A DNA stretch of 64,000 nucleotides. Source: Mycoavidus cysteinexigens_B. Its GTDB lineage: Bacteria; Pseudomonadota; Gammaproteobacteria; Burkholderiales; Burkholderiaceae. Each line of letters opens with the position of its first letter. The stretch's first letter is position 1. The DNA is taken from NCBI GenBank assembly GCA_031963465.1, contig JASSUG010000002.1, forward strand, positions 310,001 through 374,000, in the 5' to 3' direction. Both the position numbers and the translations under genes were made by a program. Shown here piece after piece: positions 53,896 through 63,174 of this stretch. The notes under the pieces are model-generated. The model saw only the letters and a program-made list of their open reading frames with translations. It made no database searches and had not been told where the DNA came from.

Positions 53896-54447
53896 ATGGC
53901 TAGCATAAAAATCATCGGCATCGATCCCGGTTTGCGGGTCACAGGTTTTGGCGTGATCGAACAAAACGGTCAACACTTAAGCTATCTTGCCAGCGGTGTC
54001 ATCAAAACCCCCAATGCCGATTTGCCACAACGGCTTGGGACGATCTTTGACGGCATCGCAATCCTGCTTGGCCAGCATACCCCGATGCAGGCAGCCATTG
54101 AAAAGGTCTTTGTTAATGTCAATCCGCAATCGACCTTACTGCTCGGCCAGGCGCGCGGGGCAGCCATTTGCGCACTCGTGGCCGGGGGCATGCCGGTTTA
54201 TGAATACACCGCGTTACAGTTAAAAAAAGCTGTTGTGGGTCACGGGCGCGCCAGCAAAGCACAAGTGCAGCAGATGGTGGCAAGGCTCTTGCGCTTAAAT
54301 AGCCTGCCAGGCACTGATGCGGCTGATGCGCTTGGCGTGGCCATTTGCCACGCGCATAGCGGCAGCGCCCTCAACACTCTTGGCGGCCTTGCTCCGGCGC
54401 TTATGCAAAAAGGGTATCGCATGCGCCGCGGCCGGCTTGTAGGTTAA
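53896..54447 (+). CDS. ruvC: Holliday junction resolvase RuvC
   Basis: This 183-residue RNase H-fold endonuclease has IGIDPGLRVTGFGV (catalytic Asp), AIEKVFVNVNPQSTLLLGQARG (catalytic Glu) and PGTDAADALGVAICH (final Asp pair). It cuts junctions held by RuvAB. Confidence 0.97.
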   Translation: MASIKIIGIDPGLRVTGFGVIEQNGQHLSYLASGVIKTPNADLPQRLGTIFDGIAILLGQHTPMQAAIEKVFVNVNPQSTLLLGQARGAAICALVAGGMPVYEYTALQLKKAVVGHGRASKAQVQQMVARLLRLNSLPGTDAADALGVAICHAHSGSALNTLGGLAPALMQKGYRMRRGRLVG

Positions 54448-54555
54448 TCCTCCTTCCCCCTTAGCCTGTTCGTTATAAGCGTTGGCCCAGATCCACCAAC
54501 TGCTTGGCCCGAATGCGCTACACTTGTTTTTTAAGTTAGTTTTTTTATTTTTGTC

Positions 54556-55134
54556 ATGATTGGTCGAATTGCCGGCATTTTGCTGGAAAAAAATCCACCG
54601 CGTCTACTCATCGATTGCCATGGCATTGGCTATGAAATCGATGTGCCAATGAGCACTTTTTACACCTTGCCCGCCACTGGCGAGCCGGTTGTATTAATCA
54701 CCCAATTGTTGGTGCGCGAAGATGCGCATTTACTGTATGGTTTTGCTAGCGTGCCAGAACGTTCGACTTTTCGTGAGCTACTTAAAATCAGCGGTATCGG
54801 CGCGCGGATGGCGCTGGCTGTGCTATCTGGCATGAGTGTGGCCGATTTAGCGCAGGCTGTGACCGCCCAAAACACCGCTTTGCTAACCCGCATTCCGGGC
54901 ATTGGTAAAAAAACCGCTGAGCGGCTACTGCTTGAATTAAAGGGTAAACTGGGCGCTGAGCTCGGCACTGGAATGAGCCATGCACTTGGCCTAGATGCTG
55001 CCGATATTCTCAATGCATTACTGGCGCTAGGCTATTCGGAGAAAGAAGCGCTGCTGGCCGTCAAGGGCATACCCGCTAGCGCCAGTGTCTCGGACGGGAT
55101 TAAATTTGCCTTGAAAGCCCTGTCTAAAACTTAG
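54556..55134 (+). CDS. ruvA: Holliday junction branch-migration protein RuvA
   Basis: This 192-residue protein begins MIGRIAGILLEKNPPRLLID. The helix-hairpin-helix repeats are ISGIGARMALAVLSGM and IPGIGKKTAERLLLEL, and a C-terminal domain III binds RuvB. It lies 108 bp after ruvC. Confidence 0.97.
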   Translation: MIGRIAGILLEKNPPRLLIDCHGIGYEIDVPMSTFYTLPATGEPVVLITQLLVREDAHLLYGFASVPERSTFRELLKISGIGARMALAVLSGMSVADLAQAVTAQNTALLTRIPGIGKKTAERLLLELKGKLGAELGTGMSHALGLDAADILNALLALGYSEKEALLAVKGIPASASVSDGIKFALKALSKT

Positions 55135-55171
55135 TTTAAATGAGCTTTAACTGCCTACTATCCGTTCAATC

Positions 55172-56233
55172 ATGATCGAAACCGACACTCTGGAGAGTTC
55201 CCGCTTAATCACCGCGACCTCTACCTCACCGAATGAAGAAGTCTTTGAGCGAGCGCTGCGGCCACGCCAGTTGGATGATTATATCGGTCAGCAAAAAGTA
55301 CGCTCACAGCTGGAAATTTTTATTCAAGCCGCCAGACAGCGAGCTGAAGCGCTTGACCACGTGTTGCTGTTTGGTCCACCTGGGCTGGGTAAAACCACGC
55401 TGGCCCATATCATTGCGCGTGAAATGGGCGTGAATTTGCGACAAACCTCAGGCCCCGTCCTTGAGCGTGCCGGCGATTTAGCTGCGTTGTTGACCAATCT
55501 TGAAGCCAATGATGTGCTTTTTATTGATGAAATTCACCGACTGTCTCCGGTTGTTGAAGAAATTTTGTACCCAGCGCTCGAAGATTATCAAATCGATATT
55601 ATGATTGGCGAAGGCCCTGCTGCACGCAGTGTAAAACTTGATTTACAGCCTTTCACCTTGATTGGCGCAACCACTCGTGCTGGCATGCTAACCAACCCGC
55701 TACGCGACCGCTTTGGCATTGTCGCGCGGCTTGAGTTTTATGATGCGGCAGAACTGGCGCAAATCGTCCGCCGCTCAGCGCAGTTGCTTGAGGTTCCTAT
55801 CGTTAACGATGGCGCTCTTGAAATCGCGCGGCGCTCGCGCGGCACGCCCCGCATCGCCAATCGGCTGTTGCGCCGCGTGCGCGATTACGCGCAAGTCAAA
55901 GCCGATGGCGGCATTACCGCCGCTATCGCGGATGCTGCCCTGGCCATGCTTGACGTTGATCCGGTTGGTTTTGATTTGATGGATCGCAAATTACTCGAAG
56001 CGATTTTGCATAAATTCGACGGCGGCCCAGTCGGCGTCGATAACCTTGCCGCCGCAATTGGCGAAGAGCGCGATACGATCGAAGACGTGATTGAGCCCTA
56101 TTTGATCCAGCAAGGTTTTTTACAGCGAACTCCGCGCGGGCGGATTGCGACTTTACTCACTTACCGGCATTTTGGGCTCGCCGCGCCTGATGGTGGGCCG
56201 ATTCGAGAACTGTGGGACATCAAAGGCCTTTAA
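55172..56233 (+). CDS. ruvB: Holliday junction branch-migration helicase RuvB
   Basis: This 353-residue AAA+ motor has ALRPRQLDDYIGQ, Walker A GPPGLGKTTLAHI, Walker B LFIDEIHRLSP, sensor IGATTRAGMLTNPLRDRFG and a C-terminal winged helix (QQGFLQRTPRGRIAT). It is 37 bp downstream of ruvA. Confidence 0.98.
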   Translation: MIETDTLESSRLITATSTSPNEEVFERALRPRQLDDYIGQQKVRSQLEIFIQAARQRAEALDHVLLFGPPGLGKTTLAHIIAREMGVNLRQTSGPVLERAGDLAALLTNLEANDVLFIDEIHRLSPVVEEILYPALEDYQIDIMIGEGPAARSVKLDLQPFTLIGATTRAGMLTNPLRDRFGIVARLEFYDAAELAQIVRRSAQLLEVPIVNDGALEIARRSRGTPRIANRLLRRVRDYAQVKADGGITAAIADAALAMLDVDPVGFDLMDRKLLEAILHKFDGGPVGVDNLAAAIGEERDTIEDVIEPYLIQQGFLQRTPRGRIATLLTYRHFGLAAPDGGPIRELWDIKGL

Positions 56234-56311
56234 CCGCTGCTGCGTTTTTAAAAACGGCGACGCCATCAGGTGACCAAGAAACTGATGGATGCGCCATTCA
56301 AGCGCAGCGGA

Positions 56312-57079
56312 TTACACTGCGTGACCTAGCAAATTTCCAACGGCCAATGTATAGTTCTCAATAAAAAAATGGATGTAAGGCGCGTAGTCACCCGTCTCGT
56401 AGTAAGTCACGGTAGCGCGCCGATATTGATCAATTAACCTATCTAAAAAAAATAGCGGTAATAAGCCGCCACGCGTTAGCGCTGCTGTTTGCATCAAGCG
56501 CGCTGTGCGTTTATTGCCATCACGAAAATATTGCAAGTATGCAAGATTACAGTGTAGATAAATAGAGTGTTCAAAGGGGTCATCATATCGCTTCGCCTCA
56601 GAGAAAATAAACTTCGCTTCTGTGCGCAACCGCTCTGGATCAGCCAATGGTTTGTAATCGGTAGCGCCAATATTGACCGCTGAACTGCGCACCAAGCCTT
56701 GCTCATGAGCAGGCAATAAATCTCTCATCAAAACTTTGTGCAGCCCGCAACAATAGTCCAAATCAAGATTAACCTTACTTTCGACTGCCATCGCTTGACT
56801 AAACCCATCACGCAGATTGATCAGCATAATCGCATCTGAGTACTTTTTGCCGCCAGCAGTAATGCCTAAACGAAGCAAGTTATCCGTATCAATGCGATCA
56901 TACGTATTGCCCTCTATTTTGGCTGAGGTATAAACAAAGTCGACGGCGATTTCCTCATAGTTTCTGGCATCGCTCATAAACTGCTTGAGCGGATAGGCGC
57001 CCGCCAAGCGATGGAGTAGCGCTTTTTCCTGTTCATTTAAAATTGGACGCCAGGACGGAAACGAAGAGTTGTCTTGCAT
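56312..57079 (-). CDS. Fic-family protein with catalytic His replaced by Gln
   Basis: From the ATG at 57079 the protein is 255 residues. Fic enzymes AMPylate or otherwise modify target proteins. The core motif normally reads HPFxDGNxRxxR; here residues 183-194 read QYFRDGNKRTAR, so the catalytic His is Gln (codon CAA at 56533-56531, one base from His). The inhibitory-helix motif (S/T)xxxE(G/N) is present as SAKIEG (52-57), which marks an N-terminally autoinhibited Fic. The frame is intact. It is probably impaired in AMP transfer. It is 21 bp downstream of tyrS. Confidence 0.85.
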   Translation of the reverse strand: MQDNSSFPSWRPILNEQEKALLHRLAGAYPLKQFMSDARNYEEIAVDFVYTSAKIEGNTYDRIDTDNLLRLGITAGGKKYSDAIMLINLRDGFSQAMAVESKVNLDLDYCCGLHKVLMRDLLPAHEQGLVRSSAVNIGATDYKPLADPERLRTEAKFIFSEAKRYDDPFEHSIYLHCNLAYLQYFRDGNKRTARLMQTAALTRGGLLPLFFLDRLIDQYRRATVTYYETGDYAPYIHFFIENYTLAVGNLLGHAV

Positions 57080-57100
57080 ATCCGTAAACAAAAAATAAAA

Positions 57101-58351
57101 TCAGGCCAACACAGTCACGCGCGCAAAACGCCGCTTACCCACCTGCACCACATAAGTCCCAGCCTCTACTTTGAGCGCTTTATCAGACACCACGCCGCCA
57201 TCAATCCGCACGCCGCCTTGCTCAATATTACGCCCCGCTTCATTTGTCGATGGCACCAAACCGGCTTGCTTTAACAAAGCGCCAATAGCTAGCGGCCCGC
57301 CGTTTAACGTCAGCGCCGGAATATCATCTGGCACGCCACCACGCGCGCGGTGATTAAACTCTTCCAAGGCGCGCTCAGCAGCGGTTGCTGAATGAAAGCG
57401 GGTGACCATTTCTTGTGCCAGCAAAACTTTAAAGTCACGTGGATTGCGGCCAGCGCTGGCCTCGCCTTGAAACTTTTCAATCTCAGCTAAACTGCGACCT
57501 GACAACAGCTCATAATAGCGCCACATCAAATCATCTGAAACGCTCATCAATTTACCAAACATATCGGCGGGTTTTTCCTGAATGCCAATATAATTGCCTT
57601 TGGATTTGGACATCTTTTCAATACCATCCAACCCCTCTAATAGCGGCATCATTAAAATGCACTGAGGGGCTTGCCCATATTGCTTTTGCAATTCGCGCCC
57701 AACCAGCAAATTAAATTTTTGGTCAGTGCCGCCTAGTTCGAGGTCAGCTTTTAAAGCCACTGAATCGTATCCTTGCATCAACGGATATAAGAGCTCGTGA
57801 ATCGAAATCGGCGTATTACCCTGAAACCGTTGCGTGAAATCATCGCGCTCAAGCATACGCGCTAGGGTATAGCGTGAGGCAAGCTTAATCATGCCATCTG
57901 CTCCGAGCGCCATTGACCATTCACTGTTGTAGCGGATTTCAGTCTTAGCTCGGTCCAGCACCAGCGAGGCTTGCTCAAAGTAAGTTTTTGCGTTGGCTTC
58001 GATTTGCTCACGCGTAAGCGGCGGCCGAGTAATATTGCGCCCGGACGGGTCGCCAATGAGTGAAGTAAAATCGCCAATTAAAAAGATCACGGTATGCCCC
58101 AAATCCTGCAATTGGCGCATTTTATTGAGCACCACCGTATGCCCTAAATGGATATCTGGCGCAGTTGGATCAAGTCCGAGTTTAATCCGCAAAGGTATGC
58201 CAGTGGCGGCGCTACGCGCCAGTTTTTGGATAAACTCTTCGGCGATCAAGAGTTCATCGCAGCCGCGCTGGGTAATCGCCAATGCCGCTTTTACTTCATC
58301 AGTAATGGGCGCGGAAGGTGCGGATTGGGTAAGAGAATGCTGAGTCTTCAC
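57101..58351 (-). CDS. tyrS: Tyrosyl-tRNA synthetase
   Basis: This 416-residue class I synthetase starts at a GTG (58351). The HIGH-type motif is HLGH in DPTAPDIHLGHTVVLNKM, and the second motif is KMSKSKGN. A C-terminal S4 domain (QGGVRIDGGVVSDKALKV) binds tRNA. It is the TyrZ-like form common in Burkholderia. It is divergent from anmK. Confidence 0.96.
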   Translation of the reverse strand: MKTQHSLTQSAPSAPITDEVKAALAITQRGCDELLIAEEFIQKLARSAATGIPLRIKLGLDPTAPDIHLGHTVVLNKMRQLQDLGHTVIFLIGDFTSLIGDPSGRNITRPPLTREQIEANAKTYFEQASLVLDRAKTEIRYNSEWSMALGADGMIKLASRYTLARMLERDDFTQRFQGNTPISIHELLYPLMQGYDSVALKADLELGGTDQKFNLLVGRELQKQYGQAPQCILMMPLLEGLDGIEKMSKSKGNYIGIQEKPADMFGKLMSVSDDLMWRYYELLSGRSLAEIEKFQGEASAGRNPRDFKVLLAQEMVTRFHSATAAERALEEFNHRARGGVPDDIPALTLNGGPLAIGALLKQAGLVPSTNEAGRNIEQGGVRIDGGVVSDKALKVEAGTYVVQVGKRRFARVTVLA

Positions 58352-58435
58352 GCTAAATCAAATGGGTTAGAACGTTATTAAAAAACAAAATAGGCCGAAT
58401 TGAGTATAGTGACATAAATTCTCAAGGAGTGCATT

Positions 58436-59554
58436 TTGGCACGGAGTATTTATTTGGGCTTAATGTCTGGCACAAGTTTCGATGGCGTGGACGGAGTAGC
58501 CGTTCAGTTTGTACCAGGCCAGCCACTACAACTACTCGCGGCTTCTGCGCTGAGTTTCGAGCCAGCGTTACGGGAAGCGCTTTTTGCCCTACAAACGCCT
58601 GGACATAATGAGATCGAGCGAGAAGCGCAGCTCGCCAATCAATTAGCCCATGACTATGCGCTCACCACCCACGAACTGCTCAAACAAGCCGCGCTTAAGC
58701 CTAGCCAAGTGCAAGCCATCGGCGTGCATGGACAGACTATCCGCCATCAGCCTGCCTTAGGCTATACACGGCAAATTAATAACCCAGCGCGGCTCGCAGA
58801 ATTAACCTCAATCGATGTCGTGGCTGATTTCCGTAGTCGAGATATTGCCGCAGGCGGCCAGGGCGCGCCCCTCGTTTGCGCCTTTCATGTAGTACAGTTT
58901 GGCGCGCCTGATGAAACCCGCGTCATTTGCAATATTGGTGGCATTAGTAATATCACCATTCTCGAGGCAGAGGATACAACCGGTGGTTTTGACTGCGGCC
59001 CAGGTAATGTCCTTCTTGATTATTGGGCAAGTCTGCATCTCGGTACCCGCTACGACACAAATGGCTGCTTTGCGGCAAGCGGAAAGGTCAATGAGAATTT
59101 GCTGGAGGCTTTGCTTGCCGGGCACTATTTTGCTCTCCCTCCGCCGAAAAGCACCGGACGTGAACTGTTTAACCCTGCTTGGCTTAATATCCGCTTAGAA
59201 AAATTCGATACTTTGCTACCTCAAGACGTACAGGCCACGCTCACCGCCTTGACCGCCCATAGCATTGCGCAGGCTATCGCACGGTTTGCCAGTCAATGCC
59301 AAGCGGTTTACGTCTGTGGTGGTGGCGCGCGCAATCCCGCGCTGATGCAAGCGCTAAGTGCGGCCCTTGCCACCGCAGGCATGGCGGACGCAACGCTCTC
59401 TACCACCGATAGGCTTGGCGTACCCGCTCAGCAAGTTGAAGCCTGTGCCTTTGCTTGGCTTGCCATGCGCTTTGTCGCCCGCGCCCCGGGCAACCTGGCT
59501 TCAGTCACTGGCGCTTTAGGGCCACGCGTATTGGGGGCGCTCTATCCTCGCTAG
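58436..59554 (+). CDS. anmK: Anhydro-N-acetylmuramic acid kinase
   Basis: This 372-residue kinase opens and phosphorylates anhMurNAc to MurNAc-6-phosphate. The TTG start at 58436 follows AAGGAG by 6 nt. Motifs are LGLMSGTSFDGVDGVAVQF, VHGQTIRHQP, ADFRSRDIAAGGQGAPLV and the ATP-binding VYVCGGGARNPAL. It adds a third recycling entry point to mpl/ampD and amgK/murU in this window. Confidence 0.96.
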   Translation: MARSIYLGLMSGTSFDGVDGVAVQFVPGQPLQLLAASALSFEPALREALFALQTPGHNEIEREAQLANQLAHDYALTTHELLKQAALKPSQVQAIGVHGQTIRHQPALGYTRQINNPARLAELTSIDVVADFRSRDIAAGGQGAPLVCAFHVVQFGAPDETRVICNIGGISNITILEAEDTTGGFDCGPGNVLLDYWASLHLGTRYDTNGCFAASGKVNENLLEALLAGHYFALPPPKSTGRELFNPAWLNIRLEKFDTLLPQDVQATLTALTAHSIAQAIARFASQCQAVYVCGGGARNPALMQALSAALATAGMADATLSTTDRLGVPAQQVEACAFAWLAMRFVARAPGNLASVTGALGPRVLGALYPR

Positions 59555-59582
59555 GTTATGGGCTCTATCCTCGCCAGGTCAT
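59539..59582 (+). repeat. 21-bp near-tandem duplication at the anmK 3' end
   Basis: GCTCTATCCTCGCTAGGTTA (59539-59558, plus T) recurs as GCTCTATCCTCGCCAGGTCA (59562-59581, plus T) after a 2-bp gap. The first copy includes the anmK stop codon TAG; the second is a downstream duplicate of the gene end. Confidence 0.85.
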
Positions 59583-59632
59583 ATGCTCACACGCCATGCC
59601 TTGATGCCATCATAGGCTTCAGTACGCCTGGC

Positions 59633-62614
59633 TTAAACACTCTCTTTGATGGGTGCACAGGAGCAGAATAAATTGCGATCGCCATAAGCATTATCAGCCC
59701 GGCCAACCGGTGGCCAATACTTATGCGCCAATAATCTAGGCTGAGGCCACACGGCGGTTTCACGCGAGTAGGCATGTTCCCAATTGCTTGCAGTCGCTAC
59801 TTGAGCCGTGTGTGGCGCATGTTTGAGAGGATTATCTGCGCGATCGGCTCGGCCTTCTTCAATCTCACGGATTTCAGCGCGAATGGCAATCATCGCATCA
59901 ATGAAGCGATCAAGTTCGGCTTTAGATTCCGATTCGGTCGGCTCAATCATCAGCGTGCCTGGCACCGGAAAGCTCATGGTTGGCGCATGAAAGCCATAGT
60001 CGATCAAACGCTTAGCCACATCGTCTACCGTAATGCCGGTGGCTTCTTTTAAAGGCCGCAGATCAAGAATACATTCATGCGCGACTCTGGCCTGCGGGCC
60101 ACTATAGAGTAGCGGGTAATGCGCACCTAGCTTATGAGCCACATAGTTCGCGGCCAAGATCGCGCATTCAGTCGCGGCGGTCAGACCCGCCGCCCCCATC
60201 ATGGCAATATACATCCATGAAATGGGTAAAATCGACGCCGAACCATAGGGTGCCGCGGCCACCGCGCCAACACCCGCCACTTGAGTTGTCGCGAGCGCGG
60301 TATGACTAGGTAGAAAAGGAACTAAATGTGCCGCCACCGCAACCGGCCCGACCCCGGGTCCGCCGCCGCCATGTGGAATACAAAAAGTTTTATGCAAATT
60401 GAGATGCGAAACATCGCCACCAAACTGACCGGGGGCGCTTAAACCTACCATCGCATTCATATTAGCGCCATCAATATAAACTTGACCACCATGCGTATGC
60501 ACAATCTCGCAGATATCTTTCACATTGCGCTCAAAGACACCATGGGTGGACGGATAAGTAATCATAATCGCCGCGAGTTGCGCGGCATAGTGCGCCGCCT
60601 TCGCGCGCAGGTCGGCAAGATCGGTGTTGCCATTTACATCACAGCTCACCACCACCACCCGCATCCCAGCCATTTGAGCTGAAGCTGGATTGGTCCCATG
60701 CGCTGAGGCAGGAATCAGACAAACATCCCGCTGCGCTTGACCACGCGATGCATGATAGGCACGGATCGCGAGCAGGCCCGCGTATTCGCCTTGTGAGCCC
60801 GCATTAGGCTGCAATGAAACCGCAGCATAGCCGGTGCAAGCAACCAGCATCTGCTCCAATTGTGCAATCATCGCCCGATAGCCTACGGTCTGTGCCGCAG
60901 GCGCAAACGGATGCATCTGCGCAAATTCAGGCCAGGTAAGCGGCAGCATTTCCGAACTGGCATTGAGCTTCATCGTACATGAACCGAGCGGAATCATCGT
61001 GCGATCAAGCGCTAAATCTTTATCCGCCAAGCCACCTAAATAACGCAGCATTTCGTGTTCAGTATGGTAGCGGTTAAAGACCGGATGCGTTAAGTAACTG
61101 CTTTGGCGCAGCAACGAAACCGGTAGACGTGCACAGGTCGTAGCTTCCAGTGCATCGATATCCGGTAAAAAGGCCTGGTCTATTGCTCCGGCTTGGCTCG
61201 CTTTAGCGGCTTCGCTAAGCGGCTTGACTAAGCCCTCTTTGGCCCAGTTGGCTAAGCTAAATACCCACCATAGCTCAATCACATCAGCGCGCGTAGTGGT
61301 TTCATCGAGAGCCACCCCCACTTGCGTTGCATCAATCCGCCGCAAGTTCATGCCATGCTGCGCAGCGTGCGCGTGAATCGTGTCGGTTAAGCCGTCGGTC
61401 TTGATTGTCAGGGTATCAAAATAAGTCTGATTGACAATCGTAAACCCAAGTTGCTCAAGCCCTGCAGCAAGAATCTCAGCCAACCGGCTCACGCGCAAGG
61501 CAATGGCGCGCAGTCCTGACGGGCCGTGATAGACCGCATACATACTCGCGATTATCGCCAGCAGCGCCTGTGCCGTGCAAATATTTGAGGTGGCTTTCTC
61601 CCGGCGGATATGCTGCTCTCGTGTTTGCAGTGCAAGTCGCAGCGCTGGCCTGCCTTGTGCGTCAACCGTCACGCCCACCAAGCGTCCCGGTAAATGGCGC
61701 TTATATTCATCGCGCACAGCAAAATAAGCCGCATGCGGACCACCAAACCCCATCGGCACGCCAAAGCGCTGCGTATTGCCTACGACAATATCCGCGCCCC
61801 ACTCACCTGGTGGCGTCAATAAGGTCAAAGCGAGTAAATCCGCGGCAACCACAACGCGTGCACCTGCCACTTGCAGCGCCTTCACCAGCGCCCGGTCATC
61901 GCGCACCGTACCATCAACCCCTGGATATTGCAGCAACACGCCAAACGCCTGGGCTTTTGTAGCGGCCTCAGCAGGTCCGATCACGACGTCAATCCCTAGT
62001 GCCTGCGCACGTGTTTGAACCACCGCCAGGGTTTGCGGTAACACATCATCCGCGACATAAAACACCGGCGAGTGGGTCGTGCTGATGCGCCATAATAGCC
62101 CCATCGCCTCAGCCGCCGCGGTGGCTTCGTCAAGCATCGATGCATTCGCTATCGCCAGGCCAGTTAAATCAGTCACCATCTGCTGAAAATTCAGTAATGC
62201 GGTCAATCGCCCCTGTGAAATTTCTGGCTGATAAGGGGTGTAAGCGGTGTACCAAGCAGGGTTTTCAAGCACATTACGCAAGATCACGCTGGGGGTATGC
62301 GTGCCGTAATAACCCTGACCAATAAAACAGCGCAATACCTGATTTTGCGCCGCCAATGAACGAAGCTCAGCCAGTGCCTGCACTTCGCTTTTAGGTTCAC
62401 TAAAAGCGCCTAATGGCAGCGCATCATGGCGTCGAATATCAGCGGGCACCACCGCATCTATCAATTCTTTACGTGAGGTAAAGCCAAGCTCAGTCAAGAT
62501 CTGTTGTTGCTCTTCATCGCTTAGGCCAAGATGGCGCTTGGCAAAGCTATCATGAGTCTCCAATGCCTGGAGAGAAGAAGGAGAATCGATTGAATTAAGA
62601 GAGTGGTGTCGCAT
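59633..62614 (-). CDS. gcvP: Glycine dehydrogenase (decarboxylating), P protein
   Basis: The 993-residue homodimeric-type P protein decarboxylates glycine in the cleavage system. The PLP lysine lies in HLNLHKTFCIPHGGGGPG, with YIDGANMNAMVGLSAPG and the N-terminal FAKRHLGLSDEEQQ. It is the single-polypeptide form. It ends the gcvT-gcvH-gcvP order and converges with anmK. Confidence 0.97.
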   Translation of the reverse strand: MRHHSLNSIDSPSSLQALETHDSFAKRHLGLSDEEQQQILTELGFTSRKELIDAVVPADIRRHDALPLGAFSEPKSEVQALAELRSLAAQNQVLRCFIGQGYYGTHTPSVILRNVLENPAWYTAYTPYQPEISQGRLTALLNFQQMVTDLTGLAIANASMLDEATAAAEAMGLLWRISTTHSPVFYVADDVLPQTLAVVQTRAQALGIDVVIGPAEAATKAQAFGVLLQYPGVDGTVRDDRALVKALQVAGARVVVAADLLALTLLTPPGEWGADIVVGNTQRFGVPMGFGGPHAAYFAVRDEYKRHLPGRLVGVTVDAQGRPALRLALQTREQHIRREKATSNICTAQALLAIIASMYAVYHGPSGLRAIALRVSRLAEILAAGLEQLGFTIVNQTYFDTLTIKTDGLTDTIHAHAAQHGMNLRRIDATQVGVALDETTTRADVIELWWVFSLANWAKEGLVKPLSEAAKASQAGAIDQAFLPDIDALEATTCARLPVSLLRQSSYLTHPVFNRYHTEHEMLRYLGGLADKDLALDRTMIPLGSCTMKLNASSEMLPLTWPEFAQMHPFAPAAQTVGYRAMIAQLEQMLVACTGYAAVSLQPNAGSQGEYAGLLAIRAYHASRGQAQRDVCLIPASAHGTNPASAQMAGMRVVVVSCDVNGNTDLADLRAKAAHYAAQLAAIMITYPSTHGVFERNVKDICEIVHTHGGQVYIDGANMNAMVGLSAPGQFGGDVSHLNLHKTFCIPHGGGGPGVGPVAVAAHLVPFLPSHTALATTQVAGVGAVAAAPYGSASILPISWMYIAMMGAAGLTAATECAILAANYVAHKLGAHYPLLYSGPQARVAHECILDLRPLKEATGITVDDVAKRLIDYGFHAPTMSFPVPGTLMIEPTESESKAELDRFIDAMIAIRAEIREIEEGRADRADNPLKHAPHTAQVATASNWEHAYSRETAVWPQPRLLAHKYWPPVGRADNAYGDRNLFCSCAPIKESV

Positions 62615-62742
62615 CGAGAACTGAATTGGGTTTCAAGCTCTGCTGTGCAGCAGGTTACTGCAAAACAAGGCAAACTACGAAGAAGTGAATAGGCGAGTCA
62701 CAGCTGGCCTAAGTTGTTAGAGCCAGCTCAGTTTAAAGCAAG

Positions 62743-63123
62743 CTAACCGCCAAGCGATTGACGGTATGCTTCAGCACTCATTAATGACGCCAGTTCTGCC
62801 TGCTCAGAGGGTTTAAGTTTCAAAAGCCAAGCCGCATATGGATCGGCATTAACGGCGCCAGGTTCATCTGCCAACTTCTCGTTGATTTCAAGGACCTCAC
62901 CCGATATAGGTGCATAAATATCAGAAGCTGCTTTAACGGATTCAATCACCGCTAACGACTTGCCCGCGGCAATCTTGGTACCTTCAGTCGGCAACTCTAA
63001 ATAGACGATATCGCCTAGCGCCTCTTGCGCATGATCAGTAATCCCGATGGTGACAGTACCATCGATCTCAAGCCGCACCCACTCATGCGATTCAGTGTAT
63101 TGTAAATCTGCTGGAAGTTTCAT
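62743..63123 (-). CDS. gcvH: Glycine cleavage system H protein
   Basis: The 126-residue lipoyl protein shuttles the aminomethyl group between P and T proteins. The lipoylated Lys is in AVIESVKAASDIYAP. The N-terminus LQYTESHEWVRLE is typical. Confidence 0.97.
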   Translation of the reverse strand: MKLPADLQYTESHEWVRLEIDGTVTIGITDHAQEALGDIVYLELPTEGTKIAAGKSLAVIESVKAASDIYAPISGEVLEINEKLADEPGAVNADPYAAWLLKLKPSEQAELASLMSAEAYRQSLGG

Positions 63124-63174
63124 TAGTCATTCCTTTTGATTAAATCATGCATCATCGGAAAATTTAAAATCAAT

